Assembly (NCBI GenBank): GCA_017545365.1
Contig: JAFWOP010000048.1
Coordinates: 25,783 to 89,782, forward strand
Source of the DNA: Bacteroidales bacterium
GTDB lineage: Bacteria > Bacteroidota > Bacteroidia > Bacteroidales > P3
Direction of reading: 5' to 3'
Length of the DNA stretch: 64,000 nucleotides
Under the pieces are notes generated by a model. It was given only the letters and a program-made list of their open reading frames with translations, ran no database searches and was not told the origin of the DNA. Below are positions 52,802-62,556 of the stretch, piece by piece. The position numbers were made by a program, and so were the translations under genes. Every line of letters starts with the position of its first letter. The stretch's first letter is position 1.

Positions 52802-55521
52802 AAAAGGTATCGTACTTTTTACTTTTTAGTTTTTACCTTTTAGCCTTTATTGTCACCTCCGCACAAGATGCGGCACGCCAGCTGGCAGCCCGTATCTTGG
52901 GCAAGCAAGCCGACCAGTTCGAGTTCGTCCTGCGCACTTCCGACGCCGACTTGTTCACCCTTGAGCAGCATGGCGACAGGGTGCGCATAGGCGGCAACAA
53001 CGACAACTCCATGGCTATGGGGCTGAACTACTACCTCAAGGAATATGCCAAGACACATGTGTCGTGGTATGCCAGCCAGCCTGTGGAGCTGCCCAAAAGG
53101 CTGCCCAAAGTGGATGAGCCGATAGTGCGCAAATGTGAGGTGCCTGTCCGTTTCTTCCTCAACTATTGCACCTACGGCTATACCATGGTGTGGTGGCAGT
53201 GGAAGGAGTGGGAGTGTTTCATCGACTGGATGGCACTCAACGGAGTGAACATGCCGCTGGCCCTCACGGGACAGGAGGCCGTGTGGCAGGAGGTGTGGCG
53301 CGAGATGGGGATGACGGACGAGGAGATACGCGCCTACTTCAGTGGCCCGGCGCACCTGCCGTGGCACCGCATGGCCAACCTCGACGGCTTCGGCGGCCCA
53401 CTGCCGCAGGGGTGGATAGATGGGCAGAAGGAATTGCAGAAGAAGATACTGGCACGTGAGCGTGAGCTGAACATGACCCCCGTGCTGCCAGCCTTTGCCG
53501 GGCATGTGCCGCGACAGATTGCCGAGCGCAACCCTCAGGCCGACATTAAGCAGCTTAGCAGCTGGTGCGGTTTCGAGCCCACTTATTTCATGAACTCCAC
53601 CGACAGCCTTTTCGCCGTCATCCAGCGCAAATATCTTGAGAAGCAGACCGCCCTCTATGGCACCGACCACATCTACGGCGTTGACCCTTTCAATGAGATG
53701 GATCCGCCCAGTTGGGAGCCTGACTATTTGGCAGGGGTGTCGAGCAACATCTACGCCTCCCTCCAGCAGGTCGACCCCGCCGCGCAGTGGCTGCAGATGA
53801 GCTGGGTGTTCTACTACAAGCGTCGGCAGTGGACCCCCGAAAGGCTTAAGGCCTACCTTACCGCCGTGCCACAGGGGAAAATGATTCTGCTCGACTATTT
53901 CTGCGAGAAGACCGAGGTGTGGCGCGAGACGGACGGCTTCTTCGGTCAGCCCTATATCTGGTGCTATCTCGGCAACTTCGGCGGCAACACGATGCTCGTG
54001 GGCAATCTGCATGAGCTTGACTGCAAGCTGTCGCATGCCTTCGAGGAGCAGCAAGGCAATATGATGGGCATCGGCTCCACGCTGGAGAGCTTCGACAACA
54101 GCCCTCAGATATTCGAGTTCTTGTTGGAACACCCCTGGAACCTCGCACCACAAGGCCAAAGGGTAGGGGAGTTCACCCAGCGTTGGGCCGACCTCCGCTA
54201 TGGCGAAGCCAACGAGGACTGCCGCGCCGCATGGCAGCTCCTCATCGATTCGGTCTACAAGGACTGGTCGTTCTACGGCCTTGGCACCCAGATGGTGGCA
54301 CGTCCCTCGCTCTCAGGTCACGGTACCTACTACACCAAGCCATATTATTCCTACGACAACAATCAATTGTTGAAGTCGATAAGACTGCTGCTCAAACACC
54401 CTTCACCCCGTGCAAGTTATCATTATGATGTGGTAAACCTATTGTCTCAGTGGCTCGGAAACCATTTTATGGAGGTACGCGACGATTTCAGCGATGCCTA
54501 TCGTGCCGGGAATATAGAACGTATGCAACGCGACAGCACACTGGCTATCGACATGATTATTGAGGCGGACTGGCTTCTATCTAGGCTGGAGCCTCTTTCG
54601 TTTTGGACTTGGCGGCAGGATGCCACCAACTGGGGTGATACCCGTGAAGAGAAACATTATTATGAAAAACAGGCTCGTACGCTGCTGACTATATGGGGAG
54701 GACCCGTATTGAACGATTATGCCAACAGGATGTGGGGCGGTCTACTGGGGCAGTATTATGGTCAAAGATGGAAGCTGTTTTTTCATGCTGTTATGGATGC
54801 TAGCCGCCTTCATCGGGAGTTTGACGAGGGGGAGTTCAAGAATACCCTTGCCGAGTTTGAAAATAGCTGGTGTGACCAGAAAGGAAGGATTGTCACTTAC
54901 TTCAAGGACACCCCCAGCGATAATGCCAAGAAGATATTGCGCAAGATTGACCGCGGTGAATATGCCGTGCCCAACCGTGCCGCCGAGGTGCTGGGCGCCT
55001 ATATGAAGAAATACCCCGAGGCACATCTGCAAGATGTCTACAAGTCTTGTTTCCAAGATGTCTACGGCCCCGGCCATATTATCAAGGACTCCGCCACCTG
55101 CGCCCGATACATCGTCGACGAGATGGGGCAGACCGATGTCTCCGACCTTCGTTTCCCCGACTACGAGCCCACCGGCGTCGAAGGCAACTTTGTGCGGGTC
55201 AACCTGCGGGTTCTCAAAGACGGCCGCGTGCCGCTCGACCTCTTCGTGCGACTGCTGATGCAGAGTGCCGATGTCAGGCAGAAGATGCCCCTCTACGACT
55301 GGAAAGGACAGTGGGATAGGTTGCAGAAGACGCTCGACACCCTCACTCCGCGTCCCAAGAACTTCGACGCTGATGCTGCCAATCTGCGTTCTTGGCTCGA
55401 CCGTGGCGAGGTGATGGTGCACCACAGCCGCCATTTCAACGAGTCCTATGCCCCTCACTACCGCATCATCCGCCGCGACCTCTTTGAGAAGAATCTTTTG
55501 CCGTTGATGGTCGGAGAATGA
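52798..55521 (+). CDS. GH89 alpha-N-acetylglucosaminidase with an extra C-terminal domain
   Basis: 907 residues, longer than typical Bacteroides GH89 enzymes (about 720). Signal peptide (cleavage near VTSAQ). The NAGLU catalytic domain spans about residues 20-700, with candidate catalytic glutamates in YGVDPFNEMDPP and GIGSTLESFDNSP. It would remove terminal alpha-linked GlcNAc from glycans in the periplasm. Residues about 730-907 form a separate region (MKKYPEAHLQDVYKSCFQDV, FVRVNLRVLKDGRVPLDLFV) that resembles small stand-alone Bacteroidales proteins of unknown function, so this looks like a fusion. It overlaps tatC by 4 bp. Confidence 0.9.
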   Translation: MKKVSYFLLFSFYLLAFIVTSAQDAARQLAARILGKQADQFEFVLRTSDADLFTLEQHGDRVRIGGNNDNSMAMGLNYYLKEYAKTHVSWYASQPVELPKRLPKVDEPIVRKCEVPVRFFLNYCTYGYTMVWWQWKEWECFIDWMALNGVNMPLALTGQEAVWQEVWREMGMTDEEIRAYFSGPAHLPWHRMANLDGFGGPLPQGWIDGQKELQKKILARERELNMTPVLPAFAGHVPRQIAERNPQADIKQLSSWCGFEPTYFMNSTDSLFAVIQRKYLEKQTALYGTDHIYGVDPFNEMDPPSWEPDYLAGVSSNIYASLQQVDPAAQWLQMSWVFYYKRRQWTPERLKAYLTAVPQGKMILLDYFCEKTEVWRETDGFFGQPYIWCYLGNFGGNTMLVGNLHELDCKLSHAFEEQQGNMMGIGSTLESFDNSPQIFEFLLEHPWNLAPQGQRVGEFTQRWADLRYGEANEDCRAAWQLLIDSVYKDWSFYGLGTQMVARPSLSGHGTYYTKPYYSYDNNQLLKSIRLLLKHPSPRASYHYDVVNLLSQWLGNHFMEVRDDFSDAYRAGNIERMQRDSTLAIDMIIEADWLLSRLEPLSFWTWRQDATNWGDTREEKHYYEKQARTLLTIWGGPVLNDYANRMWGGLLGQYYGQRWKLFFHAVMDASRLHREFDEGEFKNTLAEFENSWCDQKGRIVTYFKDTPSDNAKKILRKIDRGEYAVPNRAAEVLGAYMKKYPEAHLQDVYKSCFQDVYGPGHIIKDSATCARYIVDEMGQTDVSDLRFPDYEPTGVEGNFVRVNLRVLKDGRVPLDLFVRLLMQSADVRQKMPLYDWKGQWDRLQKTLDTLTPRPKNFDADAANLRSWLDRGEVMVHHSRHFNESYAPHYRIIRRDLFEKNLLPLMVGE

Positions 55522-55607
55522 TGATTGGCAGGCGGTGTGTGTCATGGTGAGAATTTTTATTCGCTTATAATAAAAGAAGCAGATATGCGTTAATCTAAGT
55601 ATTAAAC

Positions 55608-57182
55608 ATGATTGTCATGAACCGTTCACCGCAAAAACTTCCTATCGGCATACAAGGCTTTGAGAGTCTTCGTAATGATGGCTATCTCTATGTTGATAAG
55701 ACGCGCCAAATATATGAACTTATCAACACTGGACGGTATTACTTCCTCTCGCGGCCTCGCCGTTTTGGCAAGTCGTTACTCATCTCAACTATTAGGTGTT
55801 ACTATGAAGGTAAGCGTGAATTGTTTGATGGTCTATACATCGGCACTCAAGAGCATGAGTGGAAAAAACATCCGGTTCTGTTCCTTGACCTAAATACCGA
55901 AAAGTATGATTCTCCCGAGTCTCTTACCAACGTGTTGAATGAGATGCTGACTAAATGGGAGTCTCTTTATGGTCGTGAAGAGGCAGAGGTGGGCTTGGGC
56001 CGTAGGTTTCAGGGTGTCATTCAACGTGCCCATGAACTTACTGGACAGCGGACTGTGATATTGGTGGATGAGTATGATAAACCCATGTTGCAGGCTATAG
56101 GCAACCCAGAGCTACAGGCTGAGTACCGAGCTATGCTGAAAAGTTTCTATGGCGCATTGAAGTCGATGGACGAGCATATCAAGTTTGCTATGCTGACGGG
56201 TGTGACCAAGTTTGGTAAGGTGAGCGTGTTTAGTGACTTGAACAGCCTCAACGACATCTCTATGTGGGATAAGTACTATGACATCTGTGGCATTAATGAA
56301 CAGGAAATGTTGCAGTATTTTTCTGACCACATCGCTCTTTTGGCAGAGTCATGCGGTTTAAGTCGTGATGAGTGTGTTGGCCGTTTGCGCGATAACTATG
56401 ATGGCTACCATTTCCTCCCTTCTGTGCCAGGCTTATATAACCCGTTCAGTCTGCTTATCACTTTTGCCAAAAGGGAGTTCGGTGACTATTGGTTCGAGAC
56501 GGGTACGCCAACCTATTTGGTTACACTTCTCCGGGCGCATGACTACAACTTGGAGCAGATGGCGAACAGTGTCACCGATGCAGATGTGCTAAACTGTGTA
56601 GATGCTGACAGCAGCAACCCCCTTCCGGTAATCTATCAGAGCGGATACTTAACCATAAAAGGCTACGACCCAGAATTCAAGCTCTATACGCTAGGATTTC
56701 CAAACAAGGAAGTGGAACAGGGCTTTATGAAGTTTCTGGTACCATTCTATTCGGGCATAGACAGAACCCAGTCATCCTTTGCGGTGAGTCAGTTTGTAAG
56801 AGATGTGGAATCGGGCGAAGTGGATGCGTTCCTGAATCGGCTGAAATCCTTCTTTGCGGACACCCCTTACGAACTGGTAAAAAACACTGAGAACCATTAC
56901 CAAAACGTGCTGTACATTATCTCCCGTTTGGCGGGTTTCTATGTGAAAGCAGAGTACCATACTAGCCAGGGTAGGATAGATATGGTTCTCCAGACCGTTA
57001 AGCATACATATGTCATGGAGTTCAAATTGAACGGTACTGCCGAAGAGGCTCTACAGCAAATCAAAGACAAACAGTACGACCAACCCTACCGTGCAGATTG
57101 TGGGAGAGACTTGATTCTCATAGGCTTAAACTTCTCCGCTACGACTCGCAATATAGACCGCTACGTGGTAGAGGTAGTATAG
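55608..57182 (+). CDS. AAA-ATPase-like / PD-(D/E)XK nuclease-like protein (PF09820/PF08011 type)
   Basis: 524 residues, cytoplasmic. The N-terminal AAA-ATPase-like domain carries GFESLRNDGYLYVDKTRQIY, Walker A-like SRPRRFGKSLL and Walker B-like TVILVDEYDKP. The C-terminal PD-(D/E)XK domain includes YVKAEYHTSQGRIDMVLQT and YVMEFKLN (D-x(n)-E-x-K). These proteins are abundant in Bacteroidales, often in many copies, and their role is not established. An ATG nine bases downstream (MNRSPQK) is an alternative start. It stands alone, 86 bp after GH89. Confidence 0.9.
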   Translation: MIVMNRSPQKLPIGIQGFESLRNDGYLYVDKTRQIYELINTGRYYFLSRPRRFGKSLLISTIRCYYEGKRELFDGLYIGTQEHEWKKHPVLFLDLNTEKYDSPESLTNVLNEMLTKWESLYGREEAEVGLGRRFQGVIQRAHELTGQRTVILVDEYDKPMLQAIGNPELQAEYRAMLKSFYGALKSMDEHIKFAMLTGVTKFGKVSVFSDLNSLNDISMWDKYYDICGINEQEMLQYFSDHIALLAESCGLSRDECVGRLRDNYDGYHFLPSVPGLYNPFSLLITFAKREFGDYWFETGTPTYLVTLLRAHDYNLEQMANSVTDADVLNCVDADSSNPLPVIYQSGYLTIKGYDPEFKLYTLGFPNKEVEQGFMKFLVPFYSGIDRTQSSFAVSQFVRDVESGEVDAFLNRLKSFFADTPYELVKNTENHYQNVLYIISRLAGFYVKAEYHTSQGRIDMVLQTVKHTYVMEFKLNGTAEEALQQIKDKQYDQPYRADCGRDLILIGLNFSATTRNIDRYVVEVV

Positions 57183-57562
57183 CAATGCCTTAACCTCTTT
57201 GCTTATTCTGTCTCACAGCGGCTTTGTTTTTTTGCTGTTTTTCTCAGAAAGTGTTTCTTTGTCAGGAAAAGTTTGTATCTTTGCAGTAGCAATTTTGAAG
57301 TATATGGGAATTTGTTATGCATATAACGTATTGATTATCAATACCCCCCCCCACTCCTCCTGTCGCAATTATTGCGCTGCAAGAGTGAGGTAGTTTCCCA
57401 TTTCTCCGTATTTTGTGACATTTTTCAAAGGCTGTTGGGCGATAGTCCAAGGGCAGGAATGGGCATTTCCATTGCTCGTTCCAATGCCTATACTCGTATT
57501 GTGCCAAAAGGTTTGTTTAACCAATAGTTTATCTTTTTTATTAATCAAAACACATTATCATC
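57183..57562. other. Intergenic region upstream of the broken small peptide gene
   Basis: 380 bp. It contains a -7 box at 57276-57283 and a C9 homopolymer at 57344-57352. A 29-codon ORF (57304-57393) crosses the C run but is not recognisable. Nothing else seen. Confidence 0.5.
57276..57283 (+). promoter_or_regulatory. -7 promoter box, rightward
   Basis: TATCTTTG followed by CA. The nearest TTTG (57258-57261) is only 14 bp away, so no standard -33 element. It may drive the small peptide locus at 57563. Confidence 0.5.
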
Positions 57563-57754
57563 ATGCAGAAAAGAATGTATCTTGCACCTTGTGTCGAGTC
57601 TTTTGAGGCTCGTGTGTAAAAAGGTTTCGCCGGCTCTACTGTCACTAATATCGGAGGCAGCTCTGGAATTGTCTATGGTGGTGGCGGTAGTGGTCCTGCC
57701 CGTAGCCGTGGCGTTGATGGTCGCACTGACGAGACCACCTACACTTACAATTAA
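57563..57754 (+). pseudogene. Small peptide gene interrupted by an in-frame TAA
   Basis: ATG at 57563 opens MQKRMYLAPCVESFEARV, then TAA at 57617-57619, then the same frame continues KGFAGSTVTNIGGSSGIVYG, Gly/Ser-rich, to TAA at 57752. Aligned with the 31648-31890 peptide (Y-x-x-P-x-V...V-E-x-G-x-A-x-S), the TAA sits exactly where that protein has Glu22. A single GAA-to-TAA change therefore explains the break. The coherent sequence after the stop argues for a recent mutation, or readthrough. No function known. Confidence 0.65.
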
Positions 57755-57891
57755 TCGTTCAACGGATATTCCCTCCATATGAATATCTGTAACGCTGAAG
57801 AAAACGAAAGGATGTCCATTTTTGTGGGCATCTTTTTTTGTTCGCTGTCGCGAAGTAATAAACATCATGTTGAAAACTCAAATGTTAAAAA

Positions 57892-57923
57892 TTTGGATAT
57901 GAGCTGGATTTAATGTATTTTTG
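57892..57923 (+). promoter_or_regulatory. Promoter of upp
   Basis: TTTG at 57892-57895, 20 bp spacer, TATTTTTG at 57916-57923, followed by CA. It matches the full Bacteroidetes -33/-7 layout, 62 bp upstream of the upp ATG. Confidence 0.75.
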
Positions 57924-57985
57924 CAAAGTCCTTTTGGTAAATGATATATTAATAAGTTCTTTGCAATAGATTAAAATCCAATATT

Positions 57986-58609
57986 ATGGCTTTACATATT
58001 ATCAATCATCCTATGGTGCAGCACAAGCTCACCATCATGCGTAAGAAAGAAACAGGCACCCGCGAATTCCGCGAACTGTTGAAAGAAATCGGTATGCTTA
58101 TGGGCTACGAGATTTCGCGCGACTTCCCTCTGCGGAATGTTGAGATTGAGACCCCCATGCAGAAGATGATAGCCCACGAGCTGGCTGGCAAGAAGGTGGT
58201 CGTGGTGCCCATCCTCCGTGCCGGCTTGGGCATGGTCGAAGGCCTCCTCACCCTCATCCCGGCCGCCAAGGTTGGGCACATCGGCATGTATCGCGATGAG
58301 AAAACCCACGAACCCGTGTTCTACTACTACAAGATGCCCGAGGGCAAAGACCGTCTGGTCATCCTCACCGACCCCATGCTCGCCACCGGCGGCAGTGCCT
58401 GCGATGCCATCCGCCGTCTCAAGGAGGATGGTTATAGCAACATCCGCATGATGTGCCTCGTCGCCGCACCTGAAGGGGTGAAACGTGTGCAGATGGAGCA
58501 CCCCGAAGTCGACATCTTCACCGCCTCTCTTGACGACGGCCTCAACGAGAACTGCTACATCCTTCCAGGCCTCGGCGATGCCGGCGACCGCATCTTCGGC
58601 ACAAAATAA
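57986..58609 (+). CDS. upp: Uracil phosphoribosyltransferase
   Basis: 207 residues. It makes UMP from uracil and PRPP. The PRPP loop is [32 protein letters not shown] and the C-terminal [23 protein letters not shown] are family signatures. The uracil permease gene follows 49 bp downstream, forming an uptake-and-salvage pair. Confidence 0.97.
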   Translation: MALHIINHPMVQHKLTIMRKKETGTREFRELLKEIGMLMGYEISRDFPLRNVEIETPMQKMIAHELAGKKVVVVPILRAGLGMVEGLLTLIPAAKVGHIGMYRDEKTHEPVFYYYKMPEGKDRLVILTDPMLATGGSACDAIRRLKEDGYSNIRMMCLVAAPEGVKRVQMEHPEVDIFTASLDDGLNENCYILPGLGDAGDRIFGTK

Positions 58610-58658
58610 CCTACCCTCAACCCCTCTCTTGACCCTTTAAACCTTTAAAACAAATATC

Positions 58659-60020
58659 ATGGCAAATAATGTTACAAATGAAGCTGTCTACGATGCAAGA
58701 CAGCTTGGCAAAGGCAGGATGCTCGTATTGGGCTTCCAGCACATGTTCGCAATGTTCGGCGCCACCATCTTGGTGCCCACCATCACTGGCCTCTCGGTCT
58801 CGGCGACCCTCCTCTTCGCCGGTCTTGGCACCCTCCTCTTCCACTGGCTCACCAAGATGAAGGTGCCCGCCTTCCTCGGCTCCAGTTTCGCCTTCCTCGG
58901 CGGCTACGCCACCGTCGTGGCCATGGGTGCCGAATATGGCATGACACAAGAGCAGGCACTCCCCTACGCCTGCATCGGCGTGGCTGCCGCCGGTCTGCTC
59001 TATTTTGTGCTTGCTGCCGCCTTCAAGGCCTTTGGCATCCATAAGGTCATGCGCCTCTTTCCGCCGGTGGTGACGGGTCCCATCGTCATCAGCATCGGCC
59101 TTATCCTCGCTGGCACCGCCGTCAAAAGCATCCTCACCAACTGGTGGATTGCCCTCATCGCCATCCTGGTGGTCATCGTCTGCAACATCTGGGGCAAAGG
59201 CATGGTCAAGATACTGCCCATCCTCCTCGGCGTGGTCACTTCCTATGCCGTCGCCGCCATCTTTGGCCAGCTCGAGGCCGACAAGGTGCAGGCACTCCAC
59301 GATGCCGCCTGGGTAGGTCTGCCCTTCCAGTGGCACAACACAGGCCTCTATGCCTTCCAAGAAGGCAACTGGAGCTTCCTCCTCACCGCCATCCTTGCCG
59401 TTATGCCCATCGCCTTGGCCACCATGATTGAGCACATCGGCGACATGTGCGCCATCAGCTCCACCTGCAACCGCAACTATCTCGAAGACCCCGGCCTCCA
59501 CCGCACCCTCTGCGGCGATGGTGCTGCCACCATCCTTGCCTCGCTCTTCGGAGCCCCTGCCAACACCACCTACGGCGAGAACACCGGTGTGCTCAACCTC
59601 ACACGCGTCTTCGACCCCCGCGTCATCCGCATCGCCGCCGTTGTCGCCGTCCTCTTCAGCTTCTCGCCCAAGTTTGCAGCACTCATCTACGCCATGCCCA
59701 CCGCCACCATCGGCGGCGTGTCGCTCATCCTTTATGGTATGATTTCCTCCGTGGGTGTCCGCAGCTTGGTGGAGAACCAAGTCGACCTCACCGACAGCCG
59801 CAACCTCATCATCACCGCGCTCACCATCACCCTCGCCATCGGCATCAGCTATGGCTGCGAAGGGAGCGCCCTACACTTTGGCAGCATAGCCATCTCCGGC
59901 CTCGCCGTGGCAGCCATCGTGGGCATCCTCGCCGCCGTCATCCTCCCCGGCGACCACAAGAGCCTCACCAACAAGGCCGACGCCTATCAGAACGAACAAA
60001 AATTAGAACATAACAACTAA
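58659..60020 (+). CDS. uraA: Uracil/xanthine permease (NCS2 family)
   Basis: 453 residues, about 14 membrane segments. The start (GKGRMLVLGFQHMFAMFGAT) and the NCS2 motif GDGAATILASLFGAPANTTY (with Asn-Thr) match UraA-type carriers. It imports uracil with protons, feeding upp just upstream. Specificity for uracil rather than xanthine is inferred from the neighbour. Confidence 0.93.
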   Translation: MANNVTNEAVYDARQLGKGRMLVLGFQHMFAMFGATILVPTITGLSVSATLLFAGLGTLLFHWLTKMKVPAFLGSSFAFLGGYATVVAMGAEYGMTQEQALPYACIGVAAAGLLYFVLAAAFKAFGIHKVMRLFPPVVTGPIVISIGLILAGTAVKSILTNWWIALIAILVVIVCNIWGKGMVKILPILLGVVTSYAVAAIFGQLEADKVQALHDAAWVGLPFQWHNTGLYAFQEGNWSFLLTAILAVMPIALATMIEHIGDMCAISSTCNRNYLEDPGLHRTLCGDGAATILASLFGAPANTTYGENTGVLNLTRVFDPRVIRIAAVVAVLFSFSPKFAALIYAMPTATIGGVSLILYGMISSVGVRSLVENQVDLTDSRNLIITALTITLAIGISYGCEGSALHFGSIAISGLAVAAIVGILAAVILPGDHKSLTNKADAYQNEQKLEHNN

Positions 60021-60023
60021 CAC

Positions 60024-61112
60024 ATGAAGAAAACCATCCTCCTCATCCTGTCCCTCCTGCCGCTGCTGGCCGTGGGACAACGTCAGTCATCCTCTCAGCA
60101 AGCCACCCCCGAGCGGCCCCGCAACGTCATCTTCATCGTCGGTGACGGCATGGGCACGGCGCAGGTCTACACCTCCATCATCGCTCAGAAAGGCGACAAC
60201 AGTGCCTTCCTCCGTTTCCCCTACACCGGCTTCTCCCGCACCAACTCCCACAACAAGTACACCACCGACTCCGGTGCTGGCGGCTCAGCCCTCATGACAG
60301 GCCATAAAATCGACAACTACCATATTGCCAAAGGTCCCGACGGCACCGACTACCCCTCCTTCCTCATCACTGCCAAGCATCTCTTCGGCAAGGCTGCCGG
60401 CTTCGTGGTCACCAGCAGCGTCCTCGACGCCACCCCTGCCTCCACCTACGCCCACGTCACCTACCGCAAGCTCTTCGACTCCATCAGCATGCAGATGGCC
60501 CTCTGCCCCTTCGAGGTGATGATTGGCAACGACGCTTGGAGCTTCCAAACCGCCAACCGCAAGGACGGCAAGGCCCCCATCGACACCCTCATGGCCCGCG
60601 GCTATGAGATGGCCTATACCGTCCAGGACCTCATGCGCATCAAAGGTCACAAAATCTGCGCCCTCCTCTCGGGCAAGGATGCCCCCGCAGCCACCAAGCG
60701 TGGCCGTATGCTCACTCTCGGCACCCTCAAGGCCATCGAAGCCCTCAACTTCTACGACAACGGCTTCACCCTCATGGTCGAAGGGTCGCAGATTGACTGG
60801 GCATGCCACAACAACGACAGTGCCTACCTGGCCTCAGAGATGGCCGACTTCGAGGATATGCTCCATGCTGTGCTCGACTTTGCCGAGCGCGACGGCAAAA
60901 CCCTCGTCATCGTCACCGCCGACCACGAAACCGGCGGCCTCACCCTCAAGGACGGCAGTGTCCAGCAGGGAGTCAGCAACACCTCGTGGAGCACTGGCAA
61001 CCACACCGGCGTAATGGTGCCTGTCTTCGCCTACGGCCCTGGCGCCGAACAGTTCACCGGCATCATGCAGAATACCGACTTCTACAATAAGATACTCACC
61101 CTGCTCAAATAA
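60024..61112 (+). CDS. Alkaline phosphatase (PhoA/AlkP superfamily)
   Basis: 362 residues, shorter than E. coli PhoA. Signal peptide (cleavage near AVGQ). Metal site start NVIFIVGDGMGTAQ, nucleophile Ser in YTTDSGAGGSALMTGHK, and the second metal-binding motif VTADHETGGLT. Likely a periplasmic phosphomonoesterase that could release nucleosides or bases for the neighbouring uptake genes (inference). It starts 3 bp after uraA. Confidence 0.92.
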   Translation: MKKTILLILSLLPLLAVGQRQSSSQQATPERPRNVIFIVGDGMGTAQVYTSIIAQKGDNSAFLRFPYTGFSRTNSHNKYTTDSGAGGSALMTGHKIDNYHIAKGPDGTDYPSFLITAKHLFGKAAGFVVTSSVLDATPASTYAHVTYRKLFDSISMQMALCPFEVMIGNDAWSFQTANRKDGKAPIDTLMARGYEMAYTVQDLMRIKGHKICALLSGKDAPAATKRGRMLTLGTLKAIEALNFYDNGFTLMVEGSQIDWACHNNDSAYLASEMADFEDMLHAVLDFAERDGKTLVIVTADHETGGLTLKDGSVQQGVSNTSWSTGNHTGVMVPVFAYGPGAEQFTGIMQNTDFYNKILTLLK

Positions 61113-61151
61113 AGTCTATCAAGTCTATCCCCTCAATCAAACCTGGCCCCC

Positions 61152-62504
61152 TTGATTAAGTTCTGCGTAAAACTGGTGCAGCGGTGGCTGCCCGAGCCCT
61201 TTATCTTCGCCATCATCCTCACCCTCGTGGCGGCCTGTCTCGCCATGCCCATCTGCCATCAGACCCCTGTCGAGGTGGTCGAACACTGGGGTGGGGGAGT
61301 GTGGAACCTACTGGCCTTTGCCATGCAGATGGCCTTGGTGCTTGTCTGCGGATCCACCCTGGCTTCCGCCCCCATCGTGAAGAAGGGCATCGCCTCACTG
61401 GCCGCTATCCCTAAGACCCCTGCCGCAGCCATCGCCCTCGTGACCGCCGTCTCGGCCGTCGCCTGCTGGCTCAACTGGGGCTTCGGCCTCATCGTCGGTG
61501 TCATCTTCGCCAAGGAGATTGCCCGCAAACTGCAAGGGGTCGACTACCGCCTCCTCATCGCCTCCGCCTATAGCGGCTTCGTGGTGTGGCATGCGGGTCT
61601 CTCCGGCTCCATCCCCCTCACCATGGCCACCCCTGGCGAGGCACTCACCAAGGCCACCAACGGCATCCTCACCGACCCCGTGCCGGTCTCTCACACCATC
61701 CTCCACCCCGCCAACCTCATCATCGTGGCGGTGGTCATTGTCGCCATCGTCATCACCAACGCCCTGATGCACCCCAAGCGCGACATCGTCACCGTCGACC
61801 CCGCCCTCCTCGCCGAAGATGACCACTCAAACAGTCAAGCAATCAAACAGTCGGGCAGTCAGACACCCGCCCAGCGCATGGAGAACTCGCGCCTCCTCTC
61901 ATGGGTGGTGGCACTGATGGGCTTCGCCTACCTCGTCGTCCATCTGGGTTTCCGTGGCGGCACCTTCGACCTCGGCAGCGTCATCATGCTCTTCCTCTTC
62001 CTGGGCGTCCTGCTCCACGGCACCCCCCTGGCCTACGTCCGTGCCTTCACCAAGGCGGCCACCGGTGCTGCGGGCATCATCCTCCAGTTCCCCTTCTATG
62101 CCGGCATCATGGGCATCATCACCGGCGTGGGGGCCAGCGGCATCTGCTTCGGCACCGTCATCGCCAACGCCTGCATCGACATCTCCACCCCCGTCACCTA
62201 TCCGCTGCTCACCTTCCTCTGCGCCGCGGTGCTCAACATGTTCGTCCCCTCGGGCGGCGGCCATTGGGCCATCCAGGCGCCCATCATGTTTGCCGCCGGT
62301 GCCGACCTCGGCGTCGACCCCGGCCTTACTGGCATCGCCATCGCCTGGGGCGACGCTTGGACCAACCTCATACAGCCCTTCTGGGCCATCCCTGCCCTCG
62401 CCTTGGCCAAACTCGACGCCAAGGACATCATGGGCTTCTGTCTCATCGACCTCCTCATCACCGGCATCATCATCTGCTCCGGCCTCCTCCTCTGGGCCCT
62501 ATAA
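61152..62504 (+). CDS. Short-chain fatty acid transporter (AtoE family)
   Basis: 450 residues, about 10-12 membrane segments. TTG start at 61152; no in-frame ATG exists upstream and the resulting start IKFCVKLVQRWLPEPFIFA aligns with AtoE. Conserved block SGFVVWHAGLSGSIPLTMAT and FVPSGGGHWAIQAP. It would import acetoacetate or short-chain fatty acids. A linker in a loop (about residues 224-238, SNSQAIKQSGSQTP) is encoded by a CAATCAAACAGT-type simple repeat that looks inserted. Confidence 0.9.
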   Translation: MIKFCVKLVQRWLPEPFIFAIILTLVAACLAMPICHQTPVEVVEHWGGGVWNLLAFAMQMALVLVCGSTLASAPIVKKGIASLAAIPKTPAAAIALVTAVSAVACWLNWGFGLIVGVIFAKEIARKLQGVDYRLLIASAYSGFVVWHAGLSGSIPLTMATPGEALTKATNGILTDPVPVSHTILHPANLIIVAVVIVAIVITNALMHPKRDIVTVDPALLAEDDHSNSQAIKQSGSQTPAQRMENSRLLSWVVALMGFAYLVVHLGFRGGTFDLGSVIMLFLFLGVLLHGTPLAYVRAFTKAATGAAGIILQFPFYAGIMGIITGVGASGICFGTVIANACIDISTPVTYPLLTFLCAAVLNMFVPSGGGHWAIQAPIMFAAGADLGVDPGLTGIAIAWGDAWTNLIQPFWAIPALALAKLDAKDIMGFCLIDLLITGIIICSGLLLWAL

Positions 62505-62546
62505 TTATATAATTTCTATCAATTCTATCTCCTCTATCAAATCTAT

Positions 62547-62556
62547 CCCCCCCCCC
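62547..62556. repeat. C10 homopolymer upstream of apt
   Basis: Ten consecutive C, 17 bp before the apt ATG, in a TCTATC-repeat spacer. Tracts of this length are prone to slippage, which could alter expression or reflect a mutational hotspot. Confidence 0.7.
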
